Positions 1-8,824 of a DNA stretch of 64,000 nucleotides are shown piece by piece (position 1 is the first letter of the stretch; each line of letters starts with the position of its first letter). The position numbers and the translations under genes were made by a program. Origin of the DNA: CAWELS01 sp964468205 (GTDB taxonomy: Bacteria; Acidobacteriota; Terriglobia; Bryobacterales; Bryobacteraceae); the NCBI GenBank assembly GCA_964468205.1, contig CAYXVG010000022.1, positions 39,693-103,692 on the forward strand. The letters are read 5' to 3'. Under the pieces are notes generated by a model, which was not told the origin of the DNA, ran no database searches, and was given only the letters and a program-made list of their open reading frames with translations.

Positions 1-795
1 GTGCCAGAGGAGCTTGCCGGTGTCCGGGTCATAGACGTCAATCCGCTCGCTCGAGTTGATCACCAGTTGCGGCTCCTCCAGCGGAAGGATAAACGGCGTC
101 GTGTACGATCGTGCCGGACTCCGGTCCACCTTCCAGATCTCCTCGCCGGTGGTCTTGTCAAGCGCCAGCAGGTAGGCCGTCTCCTGGTGGTCACAGAGCA
201 GGAACAGCTTTCGTCCGTGGATCGCCGGCGAGCTTCCATGCCCCCAGCGAATATCGAACGGAGCGTACTCTCGGCCAATATTTCGGCTCCACACCGGCTT
301 GCCATCGAGGTCGAGCGCGACAAGTTGCCCGGTACCCATCCACGCGTAGATTGTCTTGCCGTCGGTCACGCAACTCGGACTCGCCAGGTTGTGCTTTTCG
401 TGGGTTGACGGAAGCGTCCCCTCCGCGGCGAAACGGTGCTCCCACCGCGGCGAGCCGTCTTGCAGGTTGTAGGAGCGAACCACGAATTGCGTTCCGCCCC
501 CGGCTGCCGGAGCCTCCCTCGCGCGCGGGCCTTCCGACTGCCGTACGCTACCAGTTGGATTCTTGCCGATTTGCATCGTGACGATCACCTGATCGCCCAC
601 GATGATGGGCGTCGATGTTCCGACTCCCTCCAGCGGCGCTTTCCACCGCACGTTCTTCCCGGCGGCCCATTCCACCGGAACTCCGCGCGCTTCGGAGACG
701 CCGTTCGCGTTTGGCCCCCGCCAGTGCGGCCAGTCCGCCGCCGCTGTCTGGACAAGAAGAAACACAGCCCCAAGAGAGAATATACCCAGTCGCAT
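1..795 (-). CDS. Secreted PQQ-like beta-propeller repeat protein (C-terminus outside window)
   Basis: The reverse strand is open from an ATG at 795 to the window edge, 265 codons without a stop. The product begins with a hydrophobic signal peptide (MRLGIFSLGAVFLLVQTAAA), followed at once by DWPHWRGPNANG, the usual mature N-terminus of exported outer-membrane-assembly-like PQQ propeller proteins of Acidobacteria and Planctomycetes. Repeated blade motifs follow: DGSPRWEHRF, DGKPVWSRNI, TTGEEIWKVD and DPDTGKLLW. By family these bind ligands or act as scaffolds in the periplasm. A PQQ-dependent enzyme activity cannot be claimed, because the catalytic part, if any, is not in the window. It lies 3 bases beyond the CBS fragment on the same strand. 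Confidence 0.85.
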   Translation of the reverse strand, partial: MRLGIFSLGAVFLLVQTAAADWPHWRGPNANGVSEARGVPVEWAAGKNVRWKAPLEGVGTSTPIIVGDQVIVTMQIGKNPTGSVRQSEGPRAREAPAAGGGTQFVVRSYNLQDGSPRWEHRFAAEGTLPSTHEKHNLASPSCVTDGKTIYAWMGTGQLVALDLDGKPVWSRNIGREYAPFDIRWGHGSSPAIHGRKLFLLCDHQETAYLLALDKTTGEEIWKVDRSPARSYTTPFILPLEEPQLVINSSERIDVYDPDTGKLLWH

Positions 796-798
796 ATT

Positions 799-1101
799 TC
801 AAAGATATCCGAAATCCCGCTGCAATGGCAGGTCGCCCGGACAGGAGATGACCGGCGCATGGGCGAGGTCTCCGAGCTTGTCCCCCGCACGCGCGAGGAT
901 CAGCCGCCTCATCGGTACAACTCCTCGTAAGCGTCCCTCGGCGTCGGCGACATATAGATAGAAGATCCTTTCCCCAACCGCGCGTGAGCGGAGTTCCTGC
1001 AATGCTTCACCCGCCGCCATGTCCTCGGGAAGGACGGTACCGGTCGGCCGCGCGAAATCCCGAACTGGCCGGTCAAAGTGCTCTTCGCGATCGGGCTTCA
1101 T
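799..1101 (-). CDS. Truncated CBS-domain protein (single CBS repeat), possible gene remnant
   Basis: The 100-residue frame contains one recognisable CBS repeat. MAAGEALQELRS is followed by RIFYLYVADAEGRLRGVV and the start of a second repeat, LGDLAHAPVISCPGDLPLQ. The second repeat then stops after seven residues, where a complete Bateman module would need about 45 more. Related proteins (the cytoplasmic part of MgtE-type transporters and free CBS proteins) have two repeats that together bind adenosine nucleotides or Mg, so this product probably lacks a functional site. Its stop lies 3 bases from the propeller-gene start. The neighbouring stress-protein gene fits the common CBS/Usp association. 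It could be a decayed gene or a small real protein. Confidence 0.5.
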   Translation of the reverse strand: MKPDREEHFDRPVRDFARPTGTVLPEDMAAGEALQELRSRAVGERIFYLYVADAEGRLRGVVPMRRLILARAGDKLGDLAHAPVISCPGDLPLQRDFGYL

Positions 1102-1130
1102 TCTCGGTTGATCCCGTACCGGTCAAGCAT
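1098..1130 (-). other. Short 10-codon frame with a strong ribosome site upstream of the CBS fragment
   Basis: An AGGAGG at 1137-1142 is 6 bases from an ATG at 1130, which encodes only MLDRYGINRE before a TGA that overlaps the ATG of the CBS frame (1101) by ATGA. The best ribosome-binding site of this locus therefore serves a ten-residue peptide. This may be a coupled leader, or the true start of the CBS gene separated from its body by a frameshift. In the CBS reading frame a stop at 1123-1125 lies just upstream, so extension is not possible without a shift. Confidence 0.3.
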
Positions 1131-1153
1131 TAGCCACCTCCTCTAGACACCGT

Positions 1154-1996
1154 TCAGTGCGAGAGAAACAGCGGTAGCTCGCTGTGCCGGGTTGCGTGGG
1201 AGAAAGTCTCGCCAAGCGAGTTGTTCTTCACAATGTTGCGGTAACCGTCCCCGATGACGATCAGGTCCACGTTACTCTCTCCGGCGTAGGACAACAGGCG
1301 GCGGCTCGCTGAACCTTCAAGGCTCGTCGTCCCGGGATTGAGTCCATGGGCCCGGCAATAGGCGTCAGCATCTTCAAGGAGCGGGCCGGCGCTCGCACTC
1401 TCCTGACCGAAACAGGCCACCTCCAATTCGGCGTCCGGCCACAAACCCATCTGCACGAACTGCTTCATGGTCTTTGCCGATTCGAGCGACCCGCTATAGG
1501 CGATCAGGACCCGGCGTATCGGCCGGAATTCCCGCGACACGGCGAAAATCGGCCGCACTCCCGATTTGATCAACCGGATGATCGCTCGTTCCGGGTCCGA
1601 AACGCCGTCGTCGTCAAACAACCCGCGCAGACCGAAAACCACCAGGTCGTGATACCGCCACAGCGAAATGATCGCATCCAGCAAGTTGCCTTCCGCTCGG
1701 CTGAGGTGGAACAGTACGCCGCCTTCCGCGCAAGCCTGCTCGAGTTCGCTCAGGACCCTCCGGCTGCGCCGCGACGCAACTTCCCACGGACGGAACTCCA
1801 GCAGGCGGGCCGCATCGCCCGTGGTCATCATGGCCGGCAGAGAAGCTTTCCAATGTTCCTCGCCAAACAGCGGCAAAGCCGTAATCTCCGATCTATGCCG
1901 CCTCGCGATCTCGACAGCCCACTTCACCACGGCGCCGGAGAAGATGGTTCCATCGGCGACCACTAAAAGCCGCTTGATCACACTTTCCGTCAACAT
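1154..1996 (-). CDS. Universal stress protein, tandem UspA domains
   Basis: The 280-residue protein has two Usp folds. The first opens with VIKRLLVVADGTIFSGAVVKWAVEIARR and ends in RPIFAVSR; the second opens with RRVLIAYSGSLESAKTMKQF and ends in LDLIVIGDGYRN...LPLFL. The classical ATP-binding G-2x-G-9x-G-S/T motif is only loosely kept in the second half, so nucleotide binding is uncertain. I chose the ATG at 1996 (MLTESVIKRLL), since upstream residues to 2086 do not look like family sequence. Such proteins usually modulate survival under stress or starvation in the cytoplasm. It is divergent from the oxidoreductase at 2169. Confidence 0.8.
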   Translation of the reverse strand: MLTESVIKRLLVVADGTIFSGAVVKWAVEIARRHRSEITALPLFGEEHWKASLPAMMTTGDAARLLEFRPWEVASRRSRRVLSELEQACAEGGVLFHLSRAEGNLLDAIISLWRYHDLVVFGLRGLFDDDGVSDPERAIIRLIKSGVRPIFAVSREFRPIRRVLIAYSGSLESAKTMKQFVQMGLWPDAELEVACFGQESASAGPLLEDADAYCRAHGLNPGTTSLEGSASRRLLSYAGESNVDLIVIGDGYRNIVKNNSLGETFSHATRHSELPLFLSH

Positions 1997-2168
1997 CGCA
2001 AGCCCTTTCGGCAGGAGTTGCCTCGCCTCATTGTATCGCGACGCCGCATAGCCACTCCCGCCGAACACCCAGTAAACGGAAGACACGCCACCTCGATCCA
2101 GGCTCCGGCCGGATGCGCTCTGGCCGCCCGCTGCTACTTACAGGTAGGATAAGAGGCAGGAGAAACCC

Positions 2169-3449
2169 ATGAACCGACGTAGCTTCATGCAAGCCTCGGC
2201 TATCGCGGCGCCAGGCCTCGCCCTGGGATCCCGTGTGCTGGGGGCCAATGACAAGATTCGCGTCGCCGTACTCGGCGTGCATGGCCGCGGCAAGGATCAC
2301 ATTAAAGGCTTTGAACCGCAAGACAACGTCGAGGTCGCCACCCTCTGCGATCCCGATCTCCAGGTGGCCGGCGAGCGCGCTGACGCCTTCGAGAAAACAT
2401 ATGGCCGCCGCCCTGCGATTGAACAGGACATGCGCAAGGTGCTTGACGACAAGAGCATCGACGTGATCAGCGTCGCCACCCCAAACCACTGGCATGCGCT
2501 GGCTACCATCTGGGGCTGCCAGGCCGGCAAGGATGTCTACGTGGAGAAACCGGGCACCCACTCTATCGATGAAGGCCGTAGCATGATCGCTGCTGCCCGG
2601 AAGTACAACCGCATCGTCCAGCACGGAGTCCAGTTGCGCAGTTCGGAAGCGATTCGCGAGGCGGTGGATCAACTGCGCAACGGCATCATCGGCGATGTCT
2701 ACATGGCGCGTGCGGTCATCTTCAAGTGGCGTCCGAAGCTCGAGAACTCTCCAAACGAGGAGCCGCCCAGCTACCTCGACTATGACCTGTGGGTCGGCCC
2801 GGGAAAATGGCGCCCCTATTCGAAGAACCACGTCCACTACAACTGGCACTGGACCTGGGATTTCGGCAACGGCGAGATCGGCAACCAGGGCGTCCACGAA
2901 CTCGACATGCTCCAGTGGGGCATGGACGTGAAGCTGCCCACGAAAATCGTCGCCATGGGCGGGAAGTATCTGTGGGGCGACCGCCGCGAGACCCCGGAAT
3001 TGCTCACCGCTCTGTGCGACTTCGGCAACGAGAAGAAGTACGCGGAGATCGCCGTTCGGTTCTGGTGCTCGAACCATGAAACCCAGTCTGCCAACGGCAA
3101 CCTGTTCTACGGCTCCGAAGGCCACATGGTCATCAGCGGATACACGAAGTGGGAAGTCTTCTTCGGCCGCCAGAATGAGCCGGGCCCGAGCGGGCAGGCG
3201 CCAACGCGCCACTACGAGAACTTCATCCAGGCCGTGCGTAGCCGCAACGCCTCGGATCAGAACGGACCGATCGATACAGGCCACTACTCCTCCGCGTTCG
3301 CCCACATTGCCAATACCGCGTTCCGGCGCGGGGAGATCCTTGAGTTCGATACCAAGAAGGAGCGCTTCACCGGCAACGACGAAGCCAATAAGATGCTCGT
3401 CGATCCGGTGCGCAAAGGCTTTGCGGTACCGTCTCCGGAAAAGGTCTGA
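2169..3449 (+). CDS. Tat-exported Gfo/Idh/MocA family oxidoreductase
   Basis: The 426-residue protein starts with a twin-arginine signal (RRSFMQASAIAAPGLALGSR). The NAD(P)-binding fold follows, with GVHGRG at about residue 36-41, ATPNHWH near 103-109 and the family EKP motif at 126-128. The C-terminal half is the usual alpha/beta domain, rich in W and H residues (HYNWHWTWDFGNGEIGNQG). Families of this kind oxidise or reduce sugars and cyclitols with a tightly bound nicotinamide cofactor. Tat export of the folded, cofactor-loaded enzyme is known for glucose-fructose oxidoreductase. A clear ribosome site (GGCAGGAG) lies 6-8 bases before the ATG. The GT87 gene follows after 33 bases. The substrate cannot be inferred. 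Confidence 0.9.
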   Translation: MNRRSFMQASAIAAPGLALGSRVLGANDKIRVAVLGVHGRGKDHIKGFEPQDNVEVATLCDPDLQVAGERADAFEKTYGRRPAIEQDMRKVLDDKSIDVISVATPNHWHALATIWGCQAGKDVYVEKPGTHSIDEGRSMIAAARKYNRIVQHGVQLRSSEAIREAVDQLRNGIIGDVYMARAVIFKWRPKLENSPNEEPPSYLDYDLWVGPGKWRPYSKNHVHYNWHWTWDFGNGEIGNQGVHELDMLQWGMDVKLPTKIVAMGGKYLWGDRRETPELLTALCDFGNEKKYAEIAVRFWCSNHETQSANGNLFYGSEGHMVISGYTKWEVFFGRQNEPGPSGQAPTRHYENFIQAVRSRNASDQNGPIDTGHYSSAFAHIANTAFRRGEILEFDTKKERFTGNDEANKMLVDPVRKGFAVPSPEKV

Positions 3450-3482
3450 CACGGGCGGGCGGGCCCTGCCGCACACACACTT

Positions 3483-4787
3483 TTGAAGCGCCGCATCGTA
3501 ACGCCGTTGACTGTTCTGGGCGCCGTTGGACTCGCCTACTACGCCGCGCAATACGCGATCGATTTTTTCGTCTACTGGCAGACAGCGCGCGTCTTCTTCC
3601 ACTGGGGCGGCCCCGTCTACGGTTCCGAAACGGGCATGGCGTGGCCGATGTGGTACCGCTATCCTCCGCTCTTCCTCTTCGCGTTTTGGCCGGTCTCCCG
3701 CCTGCCGTTGGAGACCGCCGCAATGGCCTGGGCGCTATTGAAGTGCGGAGCGCTGGCTTGGCTCGCGGTGGCCGTGCGCCGGCGCACCGGCGGCTCATGG
3801 AAACACCTGCCGATCGCCGCCTGCATCGCCGCTCCGTACGTGTTTCTGGAGATTCGGTACGGTAACGCCCAGTTCCTGGTGTTCGCGCTTGCCGCCGCCG
3901 GACTATTCCAGTTGTCCAGACGCCCGCGCGCCGCCTCCGCGCTGCTCGGATTCGCCGCCGCCATCAAGCTATGGCCGGTATTCTTCTTCCCCATTCTAGC
4001 CGCCGCAAAACGCCGCCTCGAGGCCGTCTGGGCTGTTGCGGCGATGGGTCTGCTCTCCGCCCTTCCGGCGCTTCACCTCGGTTGGGATGAACACCGCCGG
4101 CTCCTGGTTCAATGGTGGGAACAAGAATCGGAAATCGTCGCGAGCGCCGTCGAGATCTGGTTCCCGAGCCAATCGCTTCTCGGCGTTATGAGCCGTTACC
4201 TCGTGGAGATCCCGTACGAGCGCCTGCCGGACCCGGATTACCCCGCGATCAACCTCGTCTCCCTTGATGCCTCCCTCGTCTACGCCGTCTGGATCGTCAT
4301 CGCGCTGGCCTGCTTCGGGTGGTTGTTATGGTTTGCCAGCCGGCACTGGGTAACCTCCCCGCTGGAGGTCATCGCGCTCTCCTTCTGCGTCCTGGTCTTT
4401 ATCGAGCCGTATACACAAAAGCAAATCGCGCTGACCGTGTTGGCGCTGCCGGCGCTCGTCGCGGCCTTCCGCGCGCGCGTCATGCCGGCCTGGGGCCGCC
4501 AGTGCCTCTATGCGGCAGCCGTCATCGGAGTTGCCCAGCCGCTGCTCGGCCGCCATCAGAAACTGCTGCAAGTGCTGGGCGCTGACGTAGCGCTGACCGT
4601 GCTGCTCGCGCTGAGCCTGCTCTCGCTTTTGAAGTACCCCAGCCCGACCGCAAAGAAGCGCCCACTGGACCGGAGTGTGTCACCTGCCCCCGATGACTCG
4701 ACGTTCGTGAACCCTACCCCCAACGCGCTGTTGACCGCAATGGCGGCCCGAGCGGACCTTAAGACCAACGTTAGAGAAGAAATGTAG
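3483..4787 (+). CDS. GT87-type (DUF2029) multi-pass membrane glycosyltransferase
   Basis: The TTG-initiated 434-residue protein has around ten hydrophobic segments. Its N-terminal region has the layout of GT-C glycosyltransferases of family 87: a first helix, then DFFVYWQTARVFFHWGGPVYG and the aromatic loop MWYRYPPLFLFAFWP. Family members transfer mannose or another sugar from polyprenyl-phosphate donors on the outer face of the membrane. The acidic residue after the first helix (YAIDFFVYW) is where the catalytic Asp is expected. The C-terminus (after about residue 385) is hydrophilic, with no domain I recognise. It may form a transcription unit with the flanking exported carbohydrate-related genes. 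Confidence 0.8.
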   Translation: MKRRIVTPLTVLGAVGLAYYAAQYAIDFFVYWQTARVFFHWGGPVYGSETGMAWPMWYRYPPLFLFAFWPVSRLPLETAAMAWALLKCGALAWLAVAVRRRTGGSWKHLPIAACIAAPYVFLEIRYGNAQFLVFALAAAGLFQLSRRPRAASALLGFAAAIKLWPVFFFPILAAAKRRLEAVWAVAAMGLLSALPALHLGWDEHRRLLVQWWEQESEIVASAVEIWFPSQSLLGVMSRYLVEIPYERLPDPDYPAINLVSLDASLVYAVWIVIALACFGWLLWFASRHWVTSPLEVIALSFCVLVFIEPYTQKQIALTVLALPALVAAFRARVMPAWGRQCLYAAAVIGVAQPLLGRHQKLLQVLGADVALTVLLALSLLSLLKYPSPTAKKRPLDRSVSPAPDDSTFVNPTPNALLTAMAARADLKTNVREEM

Positions 4788-4805
4788 AATGGCCGTGGAG
4801 ATCCT

Positions 4806-6185
4806 ATGTTTGCAAGAGCCATCTGTTTCGCGGTATTGACCATCGCGTTGGCTTCGACCCAGAATGCCGGCCGTATCCAGCCGTCGGCGGAAAACCCGTC
4901 CTACTGGCAGTACCGGGGAGAAACCGTCCTGCTTCTGGGAGCGAGTGACGACGACAACCTGTTCCAGTGGCCGGATGCGGAACTCCGGAAGCAGCTTGAC
5001 ACGCTCCAGTCCGCCGGAGCCAACTACGTCCGGAATACGATGTCGGACCGCCGCGACCAGGGCTGGGAACTCTACCCGTACTTGCAACTCCCTGACGGCA
5101 AGTATGATCTTGAACAGTGGAACCCGGACTACTGGCGGCGCTTCGAGCGTTTCCTCCGCTGGACGGAGGAGCGCGGCATCATCGTGCAAATCGAAGTGTG
5201 GGACCGTTTCGACTACAGCCGCGAGCACTGGCCGCCCCATCCGTATAACCCCAAGAATAACGTCACCTACACCGGAGAGGAATCCGGTCTTGCATCCGAG
5301 TACCCTGACCACCCGGGCCGAAACAAACAACCGTTCTTCTTCACCACCCCGAAGCAGCGAAACAACGCGACTCTGCTGCGCCATCAGCTCCGCTTTGTCG
5401 AAAAGATGCTCTCCTACTCGCTCGCCCGCGGAAACGTGCTTTACTGCATGGACAACGAAACGAACGGAGAGGAAGAGTGGGGACGATTCTGGGCGGAGAA
5501 GATCAAGGCGGCGGCCAAGAACAAAGGCGTGAACGTCTTTGTTACCGAGATGTGGGACGCGTGGGACCTGAAGTCCGAGGAGCACCGCCGCACGATTGAC
5601 CATCCCGAGCTCTACGACTTCGTCGACCTTTCGCAGAACAACCACAACAAGGGCGAAGTCCACTGGAACAACGCTCTGTGGGCCCGCGAGTATGTAGATT
5701 CCGTCAAGCGCCGGCCCATCAACACCGTGAAGACCTACGGCGCCGACAACAACAAGTTCGGACACACAAACCAGGACGGAGTGGAACGCTTCTTCCGTCA
5801 CATGCTGGCGGGATTCGCCTCCGCACGGTTTCACCGCCCGCCTTCCGGATTGGGGGCCGGTGAAACCGCCACGGCTGCTGTAAGAGCGGCGCGCAAGCTC
5901 GAATCCGCGGTGCCGCTCTGGGATCTCTCGCCCCGCATGAAACTGTTGAGCGGCCGCGAGGAGAATGAAGCCTACCTGGCGGCCCGCCCCGGCCACGCGT
6001 ACGCTCTCTACTTCACGGCGGGAGGATCGGTTGGGCTACGTCTCGAGCCCGGCACCTACTCTCTACGGTGGATAGCGGCGGACACCGGCGAGTGGGGTGC
6101 AACCGCACAACTCTCCGGCGGCGGGCCTGTGCCAATCGAGGTTCCGGGCGCTGGCAACTGGCTGGCCGTGATAATGAAACAATAA
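4806..6185 (+). CDS. Secreted glycoside-hydrolase-like TIM-barrel protein
   Basis: A Sec signal peptide (FARAICFAVLTIALAST) precedes PSYWQYRGETVLLLGASDDDN, the N-terminus typical of DUF4038-like or GH140-like barrels. The middle contains barrel-type segments such as GANYVRNTMSDRRDQGWE, GIIVQIEVWDRFDYS and VLYCMDNETNGEEEWG; the Asn-Glu pair in NETNGE is a plausible acid/base, by analogy. A C-terminal beta domain (AYLAARPGHAYALYF...GTYSLRWIAADTGEW) resembles the collagen-binding-like domain found on such enzymes. GGAG precedes the ATG at 4806. Function is inferred from fold-like features only; the substrate is unknown, presumably plant or microbial polysaccharide. Confidence 0.7.
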   Translation: MFARAICFAVLTIALASTQNAGRIQPSAENPSYWQYRGETVLLLGASDDDNLFQWPDAELRKQLDTLQSAGANYVRNTMSDRRDQGWELYPYLQLPDGKYDLEQWNPDYWRRFERFLRWTEERGIIVQIEVWDRFDYSREHWPPHPYNPKNNVTYTGEESGLASEYPDHPGRNKQPFFFTTPKQRNNATLLRHQLRFVEKMLSYSLARGNVLYCMDNETNGEEEWGRFWAEKIKAAAKNKGVNVFVTEMWDAWDLKSEEHRRTIDHPELYDFVDLSQNNHNKGEVHWNNALWAREYVDSVKRRPINTVKTYGADNNKFGHTNQDGVERFFRHMLAGFASARFHRPPSGLGAGETATAAVRAARKLESAVPLWDLSPRMKLLSGREENEAYLAARPGHAYALYFTAGGSVGLRLEPGTYSLRWIAADTGEWGATAQLSGGGPVPIEVPGAGNWLAVIMKQ

Positions 6186-6224
6186 GGCGTTCCCACGCGA
6201 GTGTAAAGCGCCACACCGCCAACG

Positions 6225-7922
6225 ATGAAATACGTCCTATCTCAACTCGTTAGTTTTGTTGGCGAACGGCCTGTCCGCCGAAACCTGGGGATCTTGGCAA
6301 AGTATCTCCTCTTCGTCGTCGGCGTCATCAGCGTCTATTCGGTGCTTTTCCACTTCATCATGGTCAACGTCGAGGGACAGCGGCACTCATGGCTGACCGG
6401 TGTCTACTGGACGCTGACGGTGATGAGCACCCTCGGCTTCGGCGATATCACCTTCCACAGCGATCTCGGCCGGCTGTTCAGCATCGTCGTGCTCCTCAGC
6501 GGCGTCGTGCTGCTCCTGATCATGCTGCCGTTCGTGTTTATCCGCTATTTCTACGCCCCGTGGATTGAGGCCCAGATTCGCTTGCATGCTCCGCGTAAGG
6601 TTCCCGAGGGCACGAGTGGACATGTCATCATCTGCCGCTACGACACTATCTGCCCGGGTTTACTTCAGAAGCTGCGCTTCAACCGGATTCCCTACTTCGT
6701 GCTCGAATCCGATCCGGTGAAGGCGGCGCAAATGATTAGTGAGGATATTTCGGTGATCGCCGGCGAGATCGATAGCCGGCTGACGTACGAGAGTCTGCGC
6801 GTCCCGGACGCGCGCATGGTGTTCGTCAATGCCGAAGACGCGGTGAACAGCAACGTTACGCTGACGGTTCGGGAAGTGAGCCAAGAGGTTCCCGTGGTCA
6901 CGCTCGCCGAAGCTGAAGATGCGGTGGACATTCTCGAGCTCAGCGGCGCCAGTCAGGTTCTCTCGCTCAAGCGCAGGCTCGGCGAGAATCTGGCCGCCCG
7001 CACCAACGCCGGAGCAAGTGTGGCCCACTCGGTTGGCTCCTTCAAGGGGCTTCAAATTGCCGAGTTTGTCGCACATGGCACGAACCTCGCCGGGAAGACT
7101 CTCAGGGAATCCCGGTTGCGCGAACTCACCGGCGTCAGCGTCGTCGGCGTTTGGGAACGAGGCGCTCTGCGGCCCGCTCACCCGGAACTCCGCTTCCCGG
7201 ATCTGGCCGTGCCGGTCGTCATCGGATCCAGCGAGCAGATTGACAAGCTCAACTCATTGCTGATCGGCGGCGCATCGAAAGATCGTCCGGTGCTGGTCAT
7301 CGGCGGGGGACGAGTCGGCCGCGCTGTATCCAGGGCGCTCCTGCCGCGTGGCGCGCCGGTTCACGTCATAGACAAAAAGGAGGGCCGCGCGGCAATGCTT
7401 GGCCCGGAAGTCCGGTTCTTCGAAGGCGACGCGGCCGACCGGAACGTGCTCCGCACGGCCGGACTCGACGACGCTAGCGCGGTTGTCCTCACCACCAACG
7501 AAGACGCCGTGAACATTTACCTGGCCGTCTATTTCCGGCGGCTGCATCCGGGACTCAACATTGTCAGCCGCATCACGCACGAGAGAAACACCGAGTCAAT
7601 CTATCGCGCAGGCGCCGACTCGGTGCTCAGCTACTCCTCGCTTGGGGCGGAGTACGTCATCTCGCTGTTGTTGGGACGCGAGCCTGTCCTGCTTGGCGCG
7701 GCCGCCGATTTCTTCCTCGCGCCGGTACCGAAGACTCTTGCGGGAACGCCCCTCGGAAAGAGCCAGATCGGCGCCCGCACCGGCCTCATCGTGATCGCCG
7801 TCGAGGATGGCGGGCAGACCATCAGCGCTCCCCCTCCGTCTTTGCCGCTGCCGCCGGATGGCCGTCTCCTCATGCTCGGAACCCCTGCGCAACGGCAGTC
7901 TTTCTCCGCGGCCTTCGGGTGA
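6225..7922 (+). CDS. Two-helix potassium channel with duplicated RCK (TrkA-N/TrkA-C) domains
   Basis: Residues 24-46 and 82-105 are membrane helices flanking a pore loop with the selectivity filter TLGFGD (69-74), a variant of TVGYGD. A first regulatory domain begins near 132, but its Rossmann loop is degenerate (HVIICRYDTICPGL lacks GxGxxG). A TrkA-C-like segment follows near 272-345. A second RCK begins at 355 with canonical VLVIGGGRVGRAVSRAL and continues through GDAADRNVLRTAG, then a final TrkA-C-like tail. The architecture is that of MthK/GsuK-like ligand-gated K+ channels, with both RCK copies in one chain. The loss of the nucleotide loop in RCK1 suggests that only RCK2 binds nucleotide. 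Confidence 0.9.
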   Translation: MKYVLSQLVSFVGERPVRRNLGILAKYLLFVVGVISVYSVLFHFIMVNVEGQRHSWLTGVYWTLTVMSTLGFGDITFHSDLGRLFSIVVLLSGVVLLLIMLPFVFIRYFYAPWIEAQIRLHAPRKVPEGTSGHVIICRYDTICPGLLQKLRFNRIPYFVLESDPVKAAQMISEDISVIAGEIDSRLTYESLRVPDARMVFVNAEDAVNSNVTLTVREVSQEVPVVTLAEAEDAVDILELSGASQVLSLKRRLGENLAARTNAGASVAHSVGSFKGLQIAEFVAHGTNLAGKTLRESRLRELTGVSVVGVWERGALRPAHPELRFPDLAVPVVIGSSEQIDKLNSLLIGGASKDRPVLVIGGGRVGRAVSRALLPRGAPVHVIDKKEGRAAMLGPEVRFFEGDAADRNVLRTAGLDDASAVVLTTNEDAVNIYLAVYFRRLHPGLNIVSRITHERNTESIYRAGADSVLSYSSLGAEYVISLLLGREPVLLGAAADFFLAPVPKTLAGTPLGKSQIGARTGLIVIAVEDGGQTISAPPPSLPLPPDGRLLMLGTPAQRQSFSAAFG

Positions 7923-7968
7923 TACGGACAGCGCCCGGCAGCGGTCGTATTCATACTCCGCCCGCTTG

Positions 7969-7982
7969 TGAGACAATTCTCA
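7969..7982. promoter_or_regulatory. Perfect 5-bp dyad upstream of ubiE-like gene
   Basis: TGAGA at 7969-7973 and TCTCA at 7978-7982 form a perfect inverted repeat around CAAT, in the 112-base gap before the methyltransferase gene. It could be a small operator half-site pair or a weak hairpin. No bordering promoter hexamers are convincing, so function is unproven. Confidence 0.2.
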
Positions 7983-8034
7983 TTTGGCCGCCAGAATTCA
8001 CTGCCGCCGGATCAGGTGACCCTCGAAGTAACGA

Positions 8035-8736
8035 ATGTCGAAACCCGTCCCCCCCGAAAAACGCGACACATCCTTGATGCAGGAGATGTTCCACACCATC
8101 TCCCCCCGCTACGATCTGATCACCAGGATGTTCTCCTACGGCATGGACCCAGCTTGGAAACGCAAGGCCGTGGAACGCGCTGGGCTCCCGGCGGGCGCCG
8201 ATGTGCTGGACCTTGCTTGCGGCACCGGCGATTTCTCGAAGCTTGTCCTCAACCGCGACCAAACGGCGCGGCCGGTATCTGCCGATCTCACTCTCAACAT
8301 GCTGCGGCTCGCCCGCCAGGACGGCCTGCCCTATCCGGTCTGCGCCGACGCCATGCGGCTTCCCTTCCCCAGCGAAAGCTTTGACGCCATCTTCGTCGGC
8401 TACGGCCTCCGCAACTTTCCCAACCTCGCCGCGGCCTTGACCGAGATGCGCCGCGTCCTGAGGCCCGGCGGAAAGCTTGTGAGCCTGGACTTCTTCCTCC
8501 CCGGCAACCCTTTGTTCCGGCCCCTCTACCTTGGCTACCTCTATCTGCAGGGCTGGATCTGGGGTCTGCTTCTGCACGGTCGCCCGCGCATCTACACTTA
8601 CATTCCCGACTCCATTTCGAGTTTCGTCTCCATCGCGGGCTACAGCGAGATGCTGCACCAAGCAGGGTATTCGTTGGTGGACTCGAACGGCTTCATCCTC
8701 GGCGGCATCGGCGTTCACTGGGCGGCGCGAACGTGA
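8035..8736 (+). CDS. ubiE: UbiE/MenG-family demethylmenaquinone methyltransferase
   Basis: The 233-residue protein follows the UbiE/COQ5 pattern: MFHTISPRYDLITRMFSYGMDPAWKR, then SAM motif I VLDLACGTGDFS (57-68), the post-I acidic region ADLTLNMLRLAR, and the FDAIFVGYGLRNFPN and RRVLRPGGKLVSLDF blocks, ending in GGIGVHWA. Length and order match the family, which C-methylates demethylmenaquinone or a ubiquinone precursor at the membrane. For an acidobacterium, menaquinone is the expected product. Motif I is less typical (ACGTGD rather than AGGTGD), so a paralogous role is possible. No strong ribosome site precedes the ATG. Confidence 0.8.
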   Translation: MSKPVPPEKRDTSLMQEMFHTISPRYDLITRMFSYGMDPAWKRKAVERAGLPAGADVLDLACGTGDFSKLVLNRDQTARPVSADLTLNMLRLARQDGLPYPVCADAMRLPFPSESFDAIFVGYGLRNFPNLAAALTEMRRVLRPGGKLVSLDFFLPGNPLFRPLYLGYLYLQGWIWGLLLHGRPRIYTYIPDSISSFVSIAGYSEMLHQAGYSLVDSNGFILGGIGVHWAART

Positions 8737-8824
8737 GGGAACCGTCACCGGCGCGCTCGAAACGGCAACCCGGATAAGGCTCCTCCAGCCGTGATACAGT
8801 AACAGCCGTCAGGAGAAAGCCAGC

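Noticed and set aside
2028..3602. A 524-codon minus-strand frame opposite the Gfo/Idh gene
   Set aside because: Antisense to a well-supported gene; composition is a mirror of the coding frame, with no recognisable motif.
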